From contig NZ_FOTS01000041.1 in NCBI RefSeq assembly GCF_900114615.1, forward strand, positions 1 to 46,326: DNA of 46,326 nt. Direction: 5' to 3'. Position 1 is the first letter of the stretch; every line of letters starts with the position of its first letter. Below, one piece after another: positions 1 to 7,205 of the stretch. This DNA is from Pelosinus propionicus DSM 13327 (GTDB lineage Bacteria > Bacillota > Negativicutes > DSM-13327). A program made the position numbers and the translations under genes. Under the pieces are notes generated by a model, which was not told the origin of the DNA, searched no databases, and was given only the letters and a program-made list of their open reading frames with translations.

Positions 1-233
1 GAATAGATGCCGTTCATGTACCCATAGACAAGAATTTTAAATAGACGCTTCGGTGATCTCTCGATTCTCCCCATTCGGGAGTACGTAGTGTACAGTTTGC
101 TATAATCCAGCCTTTCTAACACTGCGCTGAGTAACCGTACCGAGTCATCTTCTGGGATCATCTCGCCGATGTCCATCGGCAAGACTAGTTGATATATATT
201 TGTGTCTGTTATATAATTTGCTTGTATTTTCAT
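1..233 (-). CDS. IS1182-family transposase, N-terminal part (partial)
   Basis: This is the first 77 codons of a transposase that runs off the left window edge. It begins with ATG at 233 on the minus strand. The motifs PMDIGEMIP, DSVRLL and YSRMGRIERSPKRLFKIL are typical of the DUF772 N-terminal domain of IS1182/IS5-like DDE transposases; the catalytic DDE part is not in view. It is clearly related (about two thirds identical by eye) to the partial transposase at the right edge but is not the same copy. No good Shine-Dalgarno is seen; both copies share GTAAAATCAA just upstream of the start. Confidence 0.8.
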   Translation of the reverse strand, partial: MKIQANYITDTNIYQLVLPMDIGEMIPEDDSVRLLSAVLERLDYSKLYTTYSRMGRIERSPKRLFKILVYGYMNGIY

Positions 234-322
234 GTTCCAACAAACTTGATTTTACACAAAAAAATGGCTCCCGGCTACTGCCGGTTGCCATTTTTGTTTT
301 TTAGGGCTAGTGCGACAGCCCC
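1..322 (-). mobile_element. IS1182-like insertion sequence, 5' end (truncated by window edge)
   Basis: The element reads leftward. Its outer end at 322 begins GGGGCTGTCGCACTAG on the minus strand, and the element at the other window end starts with the same GGGGCTGTCGCA. Between this end and the transposase start is a hairpin (about 260-295, AAAAATGGC paired with GCCATTTTT), which could block read-in transcription or translation. The insertion lies 36 bp beyond the stop of the ABC transporter gene. The rest of the element is outside the window, so family and completeness are inferred. Confidence 0.75.
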
Positions 323-358
323 TTTATTCTTACTATAATAGCCCAAATATCTGTTTTC

Positions 359-2092
359 TCATGTTACTGGCAGCTTTGATAATTGCCAACTCCCTAGACC
401 ATCGAGTTCTAGTTTTAATGTATGAAATTTCTTTAAAGCATCTTGATGTCCGACGCTGATGAGTACGGTATTAGGCAGAGTTCTTTTTAAGAGAGCATAC
501 ATGTATAATTCCGTCTCTGTATCGAGAGAAGACGTTGCTTCATCAAGCAGCAGCCACTCTGGTCGATGCAGTATTGCCCTGGCAATTGCTAATTTTTGTT
601 GTTCACCTAAGGACAAAATTTGCCCCCAATTATTTTCTTGATCTAATTGTTCTATGAGGAAGGATAGCTGGCAAAGTTTTAACGTTTCCCGCATAGCAAG
701 TCTCGTGATGGGAGTATGAAGGTTAGGGTATAAGAGCACATGGTACAATGTGTGGATGGGAATATAAGATTTTTGCGGCAGGAGAATTATTTTCTCCTTC
801 GGTGGATGTGTAAGCGTTCCTTGGGAGAAAGGCCAAATACCGGTTAAGGTCTTTAGCAGTGTACTTTTTCCGCATCCCGATGGACCTGTTATGAGAATAT
901 GATCCTTGGCAGTTACCCGCAGAGACAAGCTTTTTAATAAGAATTCGTTGCGAGGACATTGTATAGAAAGGTCTTTTGCGATAAAGGAGTCGTTTACAGG
1001 AGGATGTATCGTAAGATCTTGTGTTGCTTTTAGTAATAATTGGGCTTTTCGCATATTTTGAGAAAATCGTGCAAGGCGAATCAGGATGGATTGCCAGTCT
1101 GCAATTTTGCCAAAACTATCAATAATGTAAGAGAGAGCTGAATGGACGTACCAATAGGCTCCTGATATTTCAAAAAGTTGACCCAGTTGTATTTCATTAT
1201 TGAAATAACGAGGGGAGGCCATAAGAAAAGCAAAAATAATGGATACTTGAGAATAAATTACAGTAAGCCAAGTTATATTTTTACTGGTGATTGTAATTTT
1301 TCCATAGTTGGTATAAATATTGTGAAAAATACGCATGAATTTATTTTTTTCGGCTGTTTCTCCATTATATAATGCGATACTTTCATCATTTTCTCGGAAA
1401 CGGACAAGAGCGTAGCGGAAATCAGCTTCATAGCCCTGTTGCAAGACATTGAGTTTTACCAATGGGCGGCCTATCCAGGTGATCAGGCTGGTGCCTACAA
1501 TGGAATATCCTATTGCTGCCCAAACTAGATAACCATAGATGGTTATGGAAGTTTGATTAACCGTAAGAATCATATTTCCAGATAACTGCCATAGAACGGT
1601 AATGAAGGTAATGAGGGTAGCAAGTTGTTTTAGTAGTCCTAGAAAGAGGCTGAGTGTGCTAGTGGCAAGTAGATGTACATCTTCGCTAATACGCTGATCG
1701 GGATTGTCTGTATTATGGAGTAAATGATTCATATAATAATAAGTTTTATCATGAAGCCAGCGCTGCAGATAATGATGAGTCATCCATCGCCGCCAATGCA
1801 TTTGCAGCATCATCTGAAAAAAGACCTGAAACCCGGAGATAATAATATAAACACTGCCTATAAGGCTAAAATCAAATAAAGCACTAATGAAACCGGCATA
1901 ATTGTAATACTGAAGTTGATGATAAAAGTTCCCTTGCCAGTGATTTAAATAAAAATTAATCAGAACAATTCCTATATTCAGCGTTATGGTTGTAAGGAGC
2001 AATCCCCAGGCCAGCGGTGCTTTTTTTGAAAACCAATAAGAGGTGATTAACTGCCAGGAAGTAGTATGTAGACTGGGTTTTCCTTGCTGCAC
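359..2092 (-). CDS. BacA/SbmA/YddA-type ABC transporter, fused permease-ATPase
   Basis: A 577-residue half-transporter with an N-terminal membrane domain of about six helices (residues roughly 25-330) and a C-terminal ATPase. Walker A is GPSGCGKST near residue 402, the signature is LSLGEQQKLAIARA near 495, and Walker B is WLLLDEATSS near 515. The membrane domain resembles the ABC_membrane_2/SbmA_BacA family. That family includes bacterial peptide importers and the mycobacterial cobalamin importer Rv1819c. The start is GTG at 2092, with AAGGAGG six bases upstream. It is transcribed away from the corrinoid region and has no riboswitch of its own, so a role in B12 uptake is only suggested by location. 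Substrate unknown. Confidence 0.75.
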   Translation of the reverse strand: MQQGKPSLHTTSWQLITSYWFSKKAPLAWGLLLTTITLNIGIVLINFYLNHWQGNFYHQLQYYNYAGFISALFDFSLIGSVYIIISGFQVFFQMMLQMHWRRWMTHHYLQRWLHDKTYYYMNHLLHNTDNPDQRISEDVHLLATSTLSLFLGLLKQLATLITFITVLWQLSGNMILTVNQTSITIYGYLVWAAIGYSIVGTSLITWIGRPLVKLNVLQQGYEADFRYALVRFRENDESIALYNGETAEKNKFMRIFHNIYTNYGKITITSKNITWLTVIYSQVSIIFAFLMASPRYFNNEIQLGQLFEISGAYWYVHSALSYIIDSFGKIADWQSILIRLARFSQNMRKAQLLLKATQDLTIHPPVNDSFIAKDLSIQCPRNEFLLKSLSLRVTAKDHILITGPSGCGKSTLLKTLTGIWPFSQGTLTHPPKEKIILLPQKSYIPIHTLYHVLLYPNLHTPITRLAMRETLKLCQLSFLIEQLDQENNWGQILSLGEQQKLAIARAILHRPEWLLLDEATSSLDTETELYMYALLKRTLPNTVLISVGHQDALKKFHTLKLELDGLGSWQLSKLPVT

Positions 2093-2241
2093 GATTGTCC
2101 TCCTTGCCAGATAACTCCATTGTAGTTATTATATAGACATGATAAATATATGTAGACAGTTCGTATAATATGATGAGGCCTGCTTTTATTAAAAGGTTAG
2201 ATATCTATTTATGTAAATAGGATCAATTAAGTGAAAACTAA

Positions 2242-2270
2242 TTGACAGCAGGGCTGGAGTATGGTATTTT
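2242..2270 (+). promoter_or_regulatory. Probable sigma-70 promoter of the tandem riboswitch leader
   Basis: TTGACA at 2242-2247 and TATTTT at 2265-2270 are separated by 17 bases and lie about 40 bases before the first cobalamin aptamer. Confidence 0.5.
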
Positions 2271-2307
2271 AAACAGGTAAGTTACAAAAGGTACAATCTA
2301 ATAAGAA

Positions 2308-2524
2308 GAGATAGGTGCCCGCAAGGGCTTAATAGGGAAGTTCGGTTGAATGCCGGCGCGGTCCCGCCACTGTATTGGTGAGCGACTTCAAGTATATGCC
2401 ACTGGGAATAAAAATCCTGGGAAGGTTTGAAAGAGCGATGATCCAGAGTCAGGAGAACTGCCTATTTGACAATCGCCATTTGACCTGCGAGGAAACAGGG
2501 AGGAGATTATTCGAGGCATCTATT
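2308..2524 (+). promoter_or_regulatory. Cobalamin riboswitch 1 (first of a tandem pair)
   Basis: The sequence shows the cobalamin (B12-box) aptamer core: ATAGGTGCC, TTAATAGGGAA, GCGGTCCCGCCACTGT, a CACTGGG/CCTGGGAAGG arm, AGTCAGGAGAACTGCC and GACCTGCGAG. ATAGGTGCC at the start can pair with GGCATCTAT at the end as P1. It is followed by a strong terminator and then by a second aptamer, with no gene in between. Confidence 0.93.
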
Positions 2525-2565
2525 TGATAGGTTTGTTTCAAGTTGTTATTCAACTGATACTAGTG

Positions 2566-2640
2566 GAAAAATAGGTTTCTCAAATAGTCAATTCTTCCAG
2601 AGAAGAGTTAGGTTTGACTAGTTGAGAAATCTATTTTTTA
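2566..2640 (+). terminator. Intrinsic terminator after riboswitch 1
   Basis: A long hairpin pairs AAAATAGGTTTCTCAAATAGTC with the complementary strand ending GAGAAATCTATTTTTT, and a run of six T closes it. It lies about 40 bases after the aptamer and would act as the expression platform. Confidence 0.8.
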
Positions 2641-2761
2641 TTTGTCAAAAGTCATACAAAAAAATTACGATTCTTAAAAGGTGGTGTAATATAGGGATTT
2701 CCTTCTTTAAGAGTCAAATTAAATTTTACCTAGTGGTCTCTATTTAAAAATAGAATAGAAA

Positions 2762-2974
2762 GAGATAGGTGCCCGCAAGGGCTTAATAGGGAAGTTCGGT
2801 TGAATGCCGACGCGGTCCCGCCACTGTATTGGTGAGCAACCTCAAGATGTGCCACTGGGATGATTTCCTGGGAAGGTTTGAGTGCGCGATGATCCAGAGC
2901 CAGGAGAACTGCCTATTTGACAGTCACCGTTTGACCTGCGAGCGATGGGAAGGAGATTATTTGAGGCGTCTACT
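2762..2974 (+). promoter_or_regulatory. Cobalamin riboswitch 2 (second of a tandem pair)
   Basis: This is a complete second cobalamin aptamer. Most of its first 75 bases match riboswitch 1, differing at only a few positions, and the GGAGAACTGCCTATTTGACA block is shared too, so a duplication is likely. It is followed by a 28-bp perfect hairpin and then by two short reading frames and a BtuF-like gene. Confidence 0.93.
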
Positions 2975-3017
2975 TTATAGGCTATTTTGGGTTGTCTTTT
3001 ACTTAAAATGGTTAAGC

Positions 3018-3086
3018 AAAATGGATCTCTCTTATAATCATCTTTTATGGCAAGAGGTAAAGATGATTATAAGAGAGATCCATTTT
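3018..3086 (+). terminator. 28-bp perfect inverted repeat, probable riboswitch 2 terminator
   Basis: Arm 3018-3045 is the exact reverse complement of 3059-3086, with a 13-base loop. The arms start AAAATGG and end CCATTTT, so only four T follow the GC-containing part. It sits about 45 bases after aptamer 2, where an expression platform is expected. The perfect, long stem is unusual for a simple terminator. Confidence 0.6.
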
Positions 3087-3132
3087 ACATTGAAACAATA
3101 AAAAATATAAAACTTACTGGAGGCTATATAAC

Positions 3133-3282
3133 ATGGAATTAACAAGTGAAATTATGGGGATACAGCAACAATACAAGAATGGCTTCGCAATTAAACAAGA
3201 TAACCAGAAGACTAAAAAAGAAATACGAACGAAGGATATTACAAAGACACAATGGTTCTGGGATATTGCTGTTCTGTCTTAG
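3133..3282 (+). CDS. Small protein of unknown function (49 aa)
   Basis: ATG at 3133 follows a good ribosome site (TGGAGG, 9 bases upstream) and gives 49 residues, lysine/glutamine-rich and hydrophilic, ending QWFWDIAVLS before TAG. No signal peptide, membrane helix or known motif was seen. It is the first reading frame after the tandem riboswitches. The same frame stays open after the TAG and a TAA six bases later into the next small frame, so this may be part of a decayed gene rather than a real small protein. Confidence 0.4.
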   Translation: MELTSEIMGIQQQYKNGFAIKQDNQKTKKEIRTKDITKTQWFWDIAVLS

Positions 3283-3288
3283 CCGTAA

Positions 3289-3429
3289 ATGAGAGCAGTA
3301 TTAAGTACTAGCCTGGCTGAAGGTAGTGAGGAAATGTTTGGGAATCCTCCGCCTCTTGTTGCTGGAGGATTTTCATTTAAGGACAGTGAGCCTTTGGATT
3401 TAAAGCAGCGTTATGAATGCCATATTTAA
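3289..3429 (+). CDS. Possible small ORF or gene remnant (46 aa)
   Basis: This frame begins with ATG at 3289, in the same reading frame as the upstream 49-aa ORF and separated from it only by TAG, one codon and TAA. It encodes 46 residues starting MRAVLSTSLAEG and ending at TAA 3427-3429, 17 bases before the BtuF-like gene. It has no clear ribosome site and contains a terminator-like hairpin (AATCCTCC at 3343 paired with GGAGGATT at 3364). No family was recognised. Confidence 0.2.
   Translation: MRAVLSTSLAEGSEEMFGNPPPLVAGGFSFKDSEPLDLKQRYECHI
3343..3378 (+). terminator. Weak hairpin before the BtuF-like gene
   Basis: An 8-bp stem, AATCCTCC with GGAGGATT, has a 13-base loop and is followed by TTCATTT. 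It could attenuate transcription into the downstream lipoprotein gene, but the T-tract is interrupted. Confidence 0.35.
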
Positions 3430-3446
3430 ATTTATTTTAGGAGGAA

Positions 3447-4433
3447 ATGATGAGGATAACAAAAAAACAATATCTGTTTTTGGTGATGATCGTGTTGGTT
3501 TCATTCTTATTTACCGGCTGTATAAATAAACAAGTAACGAGTGATGGATCTAAAGAACAACAAGGACGAGTTATAATAAATAATCATAAACGTGTGATTG
3601 AATTTGTAAATGTTCCTCAGCGAGTAGTTACTCTAAACCAGCATGCAACTGAAATTATGCTGGCACTGGGACTTTCGGACAAAATAGTAGGAACAGCCCA
3701 TAGGGACGGTGAAATTCAGGATGAATACAAGGAACAATATAACAAACCTCCAGTCTTATCAGATACATATCCTTCAAAGGATACTTTATTAACAGTAAAA
3801 CCTGATTTTATTTATGGTTATAACGAAGCTTTTGAGGATAAGTGGATTGGTACTGTAGATATTCTTGAAAAGCAAAATGTTAAGTCCTATATCACCCAAG
3901 GGGGACTTAAGGAGCATGCAACGATTCAGGAAGTGTACAATGATATTAACAATATCGGAAAAATTTTTCATGTTGAAAAAAATGCACAGGATCTCATTAA
4001 AAGTATGAAAAATGAGATTCAGCAAGTTAAAGAAAAAACTGATATTATCGATAAGCCGGTCAAAATTATGGTAATTGATGAAGCGACAGGGAATCAGGTT
4101 CTAATTGCAGGAAAATCGCTGGAAAGTGATTTAATACGTTTAGCGGGCGGCGATAATGTTTTTGGACATTTAGAGAAAAGCTGGGAAAAAACAGACTGGC
4201 AGGAGATCATAAGACGCAATCCAGAAGTGATCGTGGTTAATGAGTATGCTGGGACATCAGCCCAAGAGACAATACAAATGCTTGTAAAGAATCCGGCATT
4301 ATCAGAGGTAGGAGCTATCAAGAAACAACGATTTGTTATTTTTTCTTTCAATGATATGAATGGAGGAATCAGAAGCGGTAAAACGGTTCAATGGTTAGCT
4401 AAAGCTTTTTATCCACAGTTATTTCAATCATGA
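3447..4433 (+). CDS. BtuF/FecB-like corrinoid-binding lipoprotein (orphan)
   Basis: A periplasmic-binding protein of the Peripla_BP_2 (helical backbone metal-receptor) fold. It has a lipoprotein signal with lipobox FTGC and then typical segments such as PQRVVTLNQHATEIMLALG and the C-terminal WQEIIRRNPEVIVV. It would bind a corrinoid or chelated metal and deliver it to a BtuCD-type permease. Two ATGs are present: 3447 is only 2 bases from AGGAGG, so 3450 (327 aa) is the better spaced start. No permease or ATPase follows directly, so it probably shares one of the two BtuCD sets downstream. The tandem cobalamin riboswitches upstream strongly support corrinoid as substrate. Confidence 0.82.
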   Translation: MMRITKKQYLFLVMIVLVSFLFTGCINKQVTSDGSKEQQGRVIINNHKRVIEFVNVPQRVVTLNQHATEIMLALGLSDKIVGTAHRDGEIQDEYKEQYNKPPVLSDTYPSKDTLLTVKPDFIYGYNEAFEDKWIGTVDILEKQNVKSYITQGGLKEHATIQEVYNDINNIGKIFHVEKNAQDLIKSMKNEIQQVKEKTDIIDKPVKIMVIDEATGNQVLIAGKSLESDLIRLAGGDNVFGHLEKSWEKTDWQEIIRRNPEVIVVNEYAGTSAQETIQMLVKNPALSEVGAIKKQRFVIFSFNDMNGGIRSGKTVQWLAKAFYPQLFQS

Positions 4434-4443
4434 TTCTCTTGCA

Positions 4444-4486
4444 TTGACAAATCATACCGCTTGTTATACGATACAAGCGGTATGGT
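4444..4486 (+). promoter_or_regulatory. Promoter of the cbiK leader, overlapped by an inverted repeat
   Basis: TTGACA at 4444-4449 and TACGAT at 4467-4472 (17-base spacer) lie upstream of riboswitch 3. A perfect 12-bp inverted repeat, CATACCGCTTGT and ACAAGCGGTATG, spans 4453-4484 with the TATACGAT loop over the -10. It may be an operator, or a weak terminator of the upstream lipoprotein gene; no T-tract follows. Confidence 0.5.
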
Positions 4487-4504
4487 AAAAAGTACATATA
4501 GATG

Positions 4505-4712
4505 GTATAGGTGCCCGTAGGGCTTAATAGGGAAGTTCGGTTACATGCCGACGCGGTCCCGCCACTGTAATGAGGAGTATTCCCCTAGGTTTACCACTGA
4601 GATAAAATCTTGGGAAGGTTTGAGGAAGCGATGATTCTAAGTCAGGAGAACTGCCTATATAACAATCACCAATTGACCTGCGAGTGATGGGGAGGGGATT
4701 AAGTACAGATGC
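4505..4712 (+). promoter_or_regulatory. Cobalamin riboswitch 3 (cbiK leader)
   Basis: A complete B12 aptamer: GTATAGGTGCCC, TTAATAGGGAA, GCGGTCCCGCCACTGTAA, TTGGGAAGG, AAGTCAGGAGAACTGCC and GACCTGCGAG. It is followed after about 70 bases by an intrinsic terminator and then by cbiK, consistent with repression of cobalt insertion when cobalamin is plentiful. Confidence 0.93.
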
Positions 4713-4784
4713 TAGTTGTATTTTTTCTGGCGCATAAAGGCTGGAATTTTAATAGAATGAGTCAAATTACTTAATGAAAACTTC

Positions 4785-4815
4785 AATCTCCTAACCATTG
4801 GTTAGGAGGTTTTTA
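4785..4815 (+). terminator. Riboswitch 3 expression-platform terminator
   Basis: The stem CTCCTAACCA / TGGTTAGGAG is followed by TTTTTAT, 40 bases before cbiK. Confidence 0.85.
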
Positions 4816-4856
4816 TATGTATTCACTAGCAGAAAAGAAGAAATAAGGAGTGGCAA

Positions 4857-5684
4857 ATGATGAAAAAGGCTATTGTAGTTGTGAGTTTTGGTACAACCTA
4901 TCAGGAGGGGTTACGACTCAATATTGAAAGCGTGGAAAATAAAATTAAAGCGAACTTTCCCGAATATGAAGTTCGCAGAGCCTTTACATCTCGAATCGTT
5001 ATTAAAAGATTAGCAGCCAGAGATGGTATCCACATTGATACAGAAACAGAAGCAATCCAAAGGTTGGAGGATGAAGGATACAAAGAAGTATATATTCAGC
5101 CCTTGCATGTGGTTGGCGGCGAAGAATTCGACAAGATTAAAAACACCGTTGCCCAATACATTCATAAGCACCAAAAGGCATTTGACAAAATTATAATCGG
5201 TCGTCCTTTGCTTTATTATACCGGACAGGAAGACAGACCAGATGATTATGCAGAAGCAATTGAGGCTTTGACGGCACAATTGCCTACTGTGGAAAGTCAG
5301 AAAGCCATTGTGTTTATGGGACATGGCGGTGTACATCCTGCCAATACCGCTTATGCTGCATTGCAGATGAAAATGGAAGAAGCAGGGCTAAATCATGTAT
5401 TTGTGTATACTGTAGAAGGTTTCCCCCCGCTGGAAAGTGTGATTGCAAAGTTAAAAAAATGGGATATCAAGAAAGTAACATTGATGCCATTTATGCTGGT
5501 TGCCGGTGATCATGTCAATAATGACATGGCTGGCGATGAGGACGATTCTGCGAAATCCCAGTTAGTAAAGGCGGGTTTCACAGTGGATGTCTATCTTCAT
5601 GGCTTAGGAGAAAATGCGAAGATTCAAGATCTTTATGTGCAGCATCTTAAGGATGCCATGAACCAAAAAAGCCGGATATGGTAA
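4857..5684 (+). CDS. cbiK: Sirohydrochlorin cobaltochelatase CbiK (cytoplasmic)
   Basis: Class II chelatase of the anaerobic cobalamin pathway that inserts Co2+ into sirohydrochlorin. The 275 residues match the usual CbiK length and layout: VVVSFGTTY at the N-terminus, RAFTS near 41-45, the GHG catalytic histidine at 156, and a second metal-binding histidine at 219 in MLVAGDHVNNDMAGDE. There is no signal peptide, unlike the second CbiK at 25122. ATG at 4857 or 4860 are both acceptable relative to AAGGAG. It stands alone behind riboswitch 3, and a hairpin lies between it and the nitrogenase-like genes. Confidence 0.93.
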   Translation: MMKKAIVVVSFGTTYQEGLRLNIESVENKIKANFPEYEVRRAFTSRIVIKRLAARDGIHIDTETEAIQRLEDEGYKEVYIQPLHVVGGEEFDKIKNTVAQYIHKHQKAFDKIIIGRPLLYYTGQEDRPDDYAEAIEALTAQLPTVESQKAIVFMGHGGVHPANTAYAALQMKMEEAGLNHVFVYTVEGFPPLESVIAKLKKWDIKKVTLMPFMLVAGDHVNNDMAGDEDDSAKSQLVKAGFTVDVYLHGLGENAKIQDLYVQHLKDAMNQKSRIW

Positions 5685-5726
5685 GTGCAAGCATTAAAAT
5701 ACGATAATTACATAGGTAAATAACGT

Positions 5727-5761
5727 AATAGCTAGATGTTTCTTGTAAATATCTAGCTATT
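5727..5761 (+). terminator. Hairpin downstream of cbiK
   Basis: An 11-bp perfect stem (AATAGCTAGAT / ATCTAGCTATT) with a 13-base loop and no long T-run. It may partly separate cbiK from the nitrogenase-like genes. Confidence 0.45.
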
Positions 5762-5909
5762 CTATAACTGTTATCTGTACTTGATACGAATAAAAAAGGA
5801 TGCGCAGTCTTCTCTCTAGGAAGTCAAATCAAGAGAACTTATATGGAGTTGCATTATAATTTAACTGTGCCTGCACCTATGTTATTTGAAAGAGTAGAGG
5901 AGTTGGTGC

Positions 5910-7205
5910 TTGCTTATGGCAATTAGTAAAAAAAATGTAATTACAATGAAACGAAGCTACAGTTGTAGTATGTCTGGCGTGTGGAATGCTGTGGCGCACA
6001 ATCAGGGAGCTTTAGTGATCTATCATAGTCCCAAAGCCTGCGGACATGTCACTCATACTATGGAGTTAGGGAGTTATTATCGGTCCTTAGCAAGGCAGGA
6101 AATGAATTGGCAGCAATATACCGCACCATTAATTACAAGTAATTTAAAGGAAGAGCACTCTATTTTTGGCGGCACTGAGCAATTACGTAAATGCATTGAT
6201 TACGTAGTTAAGAGGTATAAACCAGAGTATATTGTGATCGCAAGTTCCTGTGTAGCCGGTGTGATTGGTGATGATGTCAAGTCAGTAACGACTGCTGCGC
6301 AAGGGATGTGGAATATTCCTATGCTATCAGTCGATTCTCAGGGCTTTTTTAACGATTATGATACTGGCTATTATCAGGCTGGCCTTACATTAATAGAGCG
6401 TTTTATGTGTAAGCAGGAAAAGAAAAAAAATACTGTTACTTTATTGGGGGATCGGGGCGGTCCTCAAGGAATTGATGTACAGGAAATTAAGGAACTGCTT
6501 GTGATTTTTGGACTTGATGTTCATTGCCAGTTTCCAGGGTATGCTTCTTTAGAAGAAATACAGCAGGTACCATCGTCCTCTCTTTGCGTTTTATTGGGAG
6601 GACGAGCAAAGTCACATCTGGGGATTCACACCTTAGCCGCTGATTTAGAGACAAAATTTGATATTCCTTTTTTTGATGCACCATGCCCTATTGGGCGGCA
6701 GGAAACCAAAGATTGGCTTAGGAGGATGGGGCAGTTATTAGGAAAAGAAAAGGACGCTTTAGCAGCAATCCGTCAACAAGAAGAAAAATTACTGCATGCA
6801 ATTGCTTCCTATTCTTCTAAGTTGGAGAATGAAAAAGTAGTACTATGCATTGGTCGTCCTCTTCTTTATTTCCAACCCGCATGGGCATTGGAGCTGCTTG
6901 CGCAGGCTAAAGTAAATGTAACGGGAATTATTCTATTAAAAGGGCTGACCGAACAGCAGCAGCAAGAGATGAGAATAGAATTAGAAAAATACACGTTAGC
7001 GCCCATTCGGCAAGAAGATGAAGACAAGGAATTAGAAAAGGCAGAAATAGCTGTTACGACTCATGAATTATCCGATTCGATACCGCGACAGTTCTTTTTG
7101 CCTGTAATACCACCTGTAGGTGTAGGTGGAATGATAAGGTTACTCTGCAAATTAGCAAGGCTAGCAGGGCGATCGAAAGAGAGAAGAGGAATTGTATATG
7201 GATAA
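5910..7205 (+). CDS. Nitrogenase component 1-like protein, D-type subunit
   Basis: A member of the nitrogenase component-1 superfamily (NifD/NifK, BchN/B, CfbD; Pfam Oxidored_nitro), 431 aa. Three cysteines sit as in NifD cluster ligands: C19 in SCSMSG, C44 in SPKACGH, and C114 in SSCVAGVIGDDV, where NifD also has CxxGxIGDD. PIGRQETKDWLRRMGQLLG in the C-terminal part also fits the family. The FeMo-cofactor Cys and His ligands of true NifD were not recognised, so N2 fixation is unlikely. The start is TTG 5910 (7 bases from AGAGGAG) or ATG 5916. It overlaps the next nitrogenase-like gene and is followed by cbiZ and cobO. No NifH-like partner is in the window. Substrate unknown; a corrinoid or tetrapyrrole is inferred. 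Confidence 0.82.
   Translation: MLMAISKKNVITMKRSYSCSMSGVWNAVAHNQGALVIYHSPKACGHVTHTMELGSYYRSLARQEMNWQQYTAPLITSNLKEEHSIFGGTEQLRKCIDYVVKRYKPEYIVIASSCVAGVIGDDVKSVTTAAQGMWNIPMLSVDSQGFFNDYDTGYYQAGLTLIERFMCKQEKKKNTVTLLGDRGGPQGIDVQEIKELLVIFGLDVHCQFPGYASLEEIQQVPSSSLCVLLGGRAKSHLGIHTLAADLETKFDIPFFDAPCPIGRQETKDWLRRMGQLLGKEKDALAAIRQQEEKLLHAIASYSSKLENEKVVLCIGRPLLYFQPAWALELLAQAKVNVTGIILLKGLTEQQQQEMRIELEKYTLAPIRQEDEDKELEKAEIAVTTHELSDSIPRQFFLPVIPPVGVGGMIRLLCKLARLAGRSKERRGIVYG

Noticed and set aside
2829-3101. 90-aa plus-strand reading frame
   Set aside because: It lies over cobalamin aptamer 2 and its terminator, which explain the sequence; no ribosome site or protein-like content.
3280-3288. TAG readthrough (pyrrolysine-like) joining the two small ORFs
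   Set aside because: A TAA follows two codons later in the same frame, so a single recoding event would not join them.
5843-5926. 27-aa ORF (MELHYNLTVPAP...) overlapping the start of the D-type nitrogenase-like gene
   Set aside because: Very short, weak ribosome site and no recognised family; kept only as a note because it could be a leader or a gene remnant.
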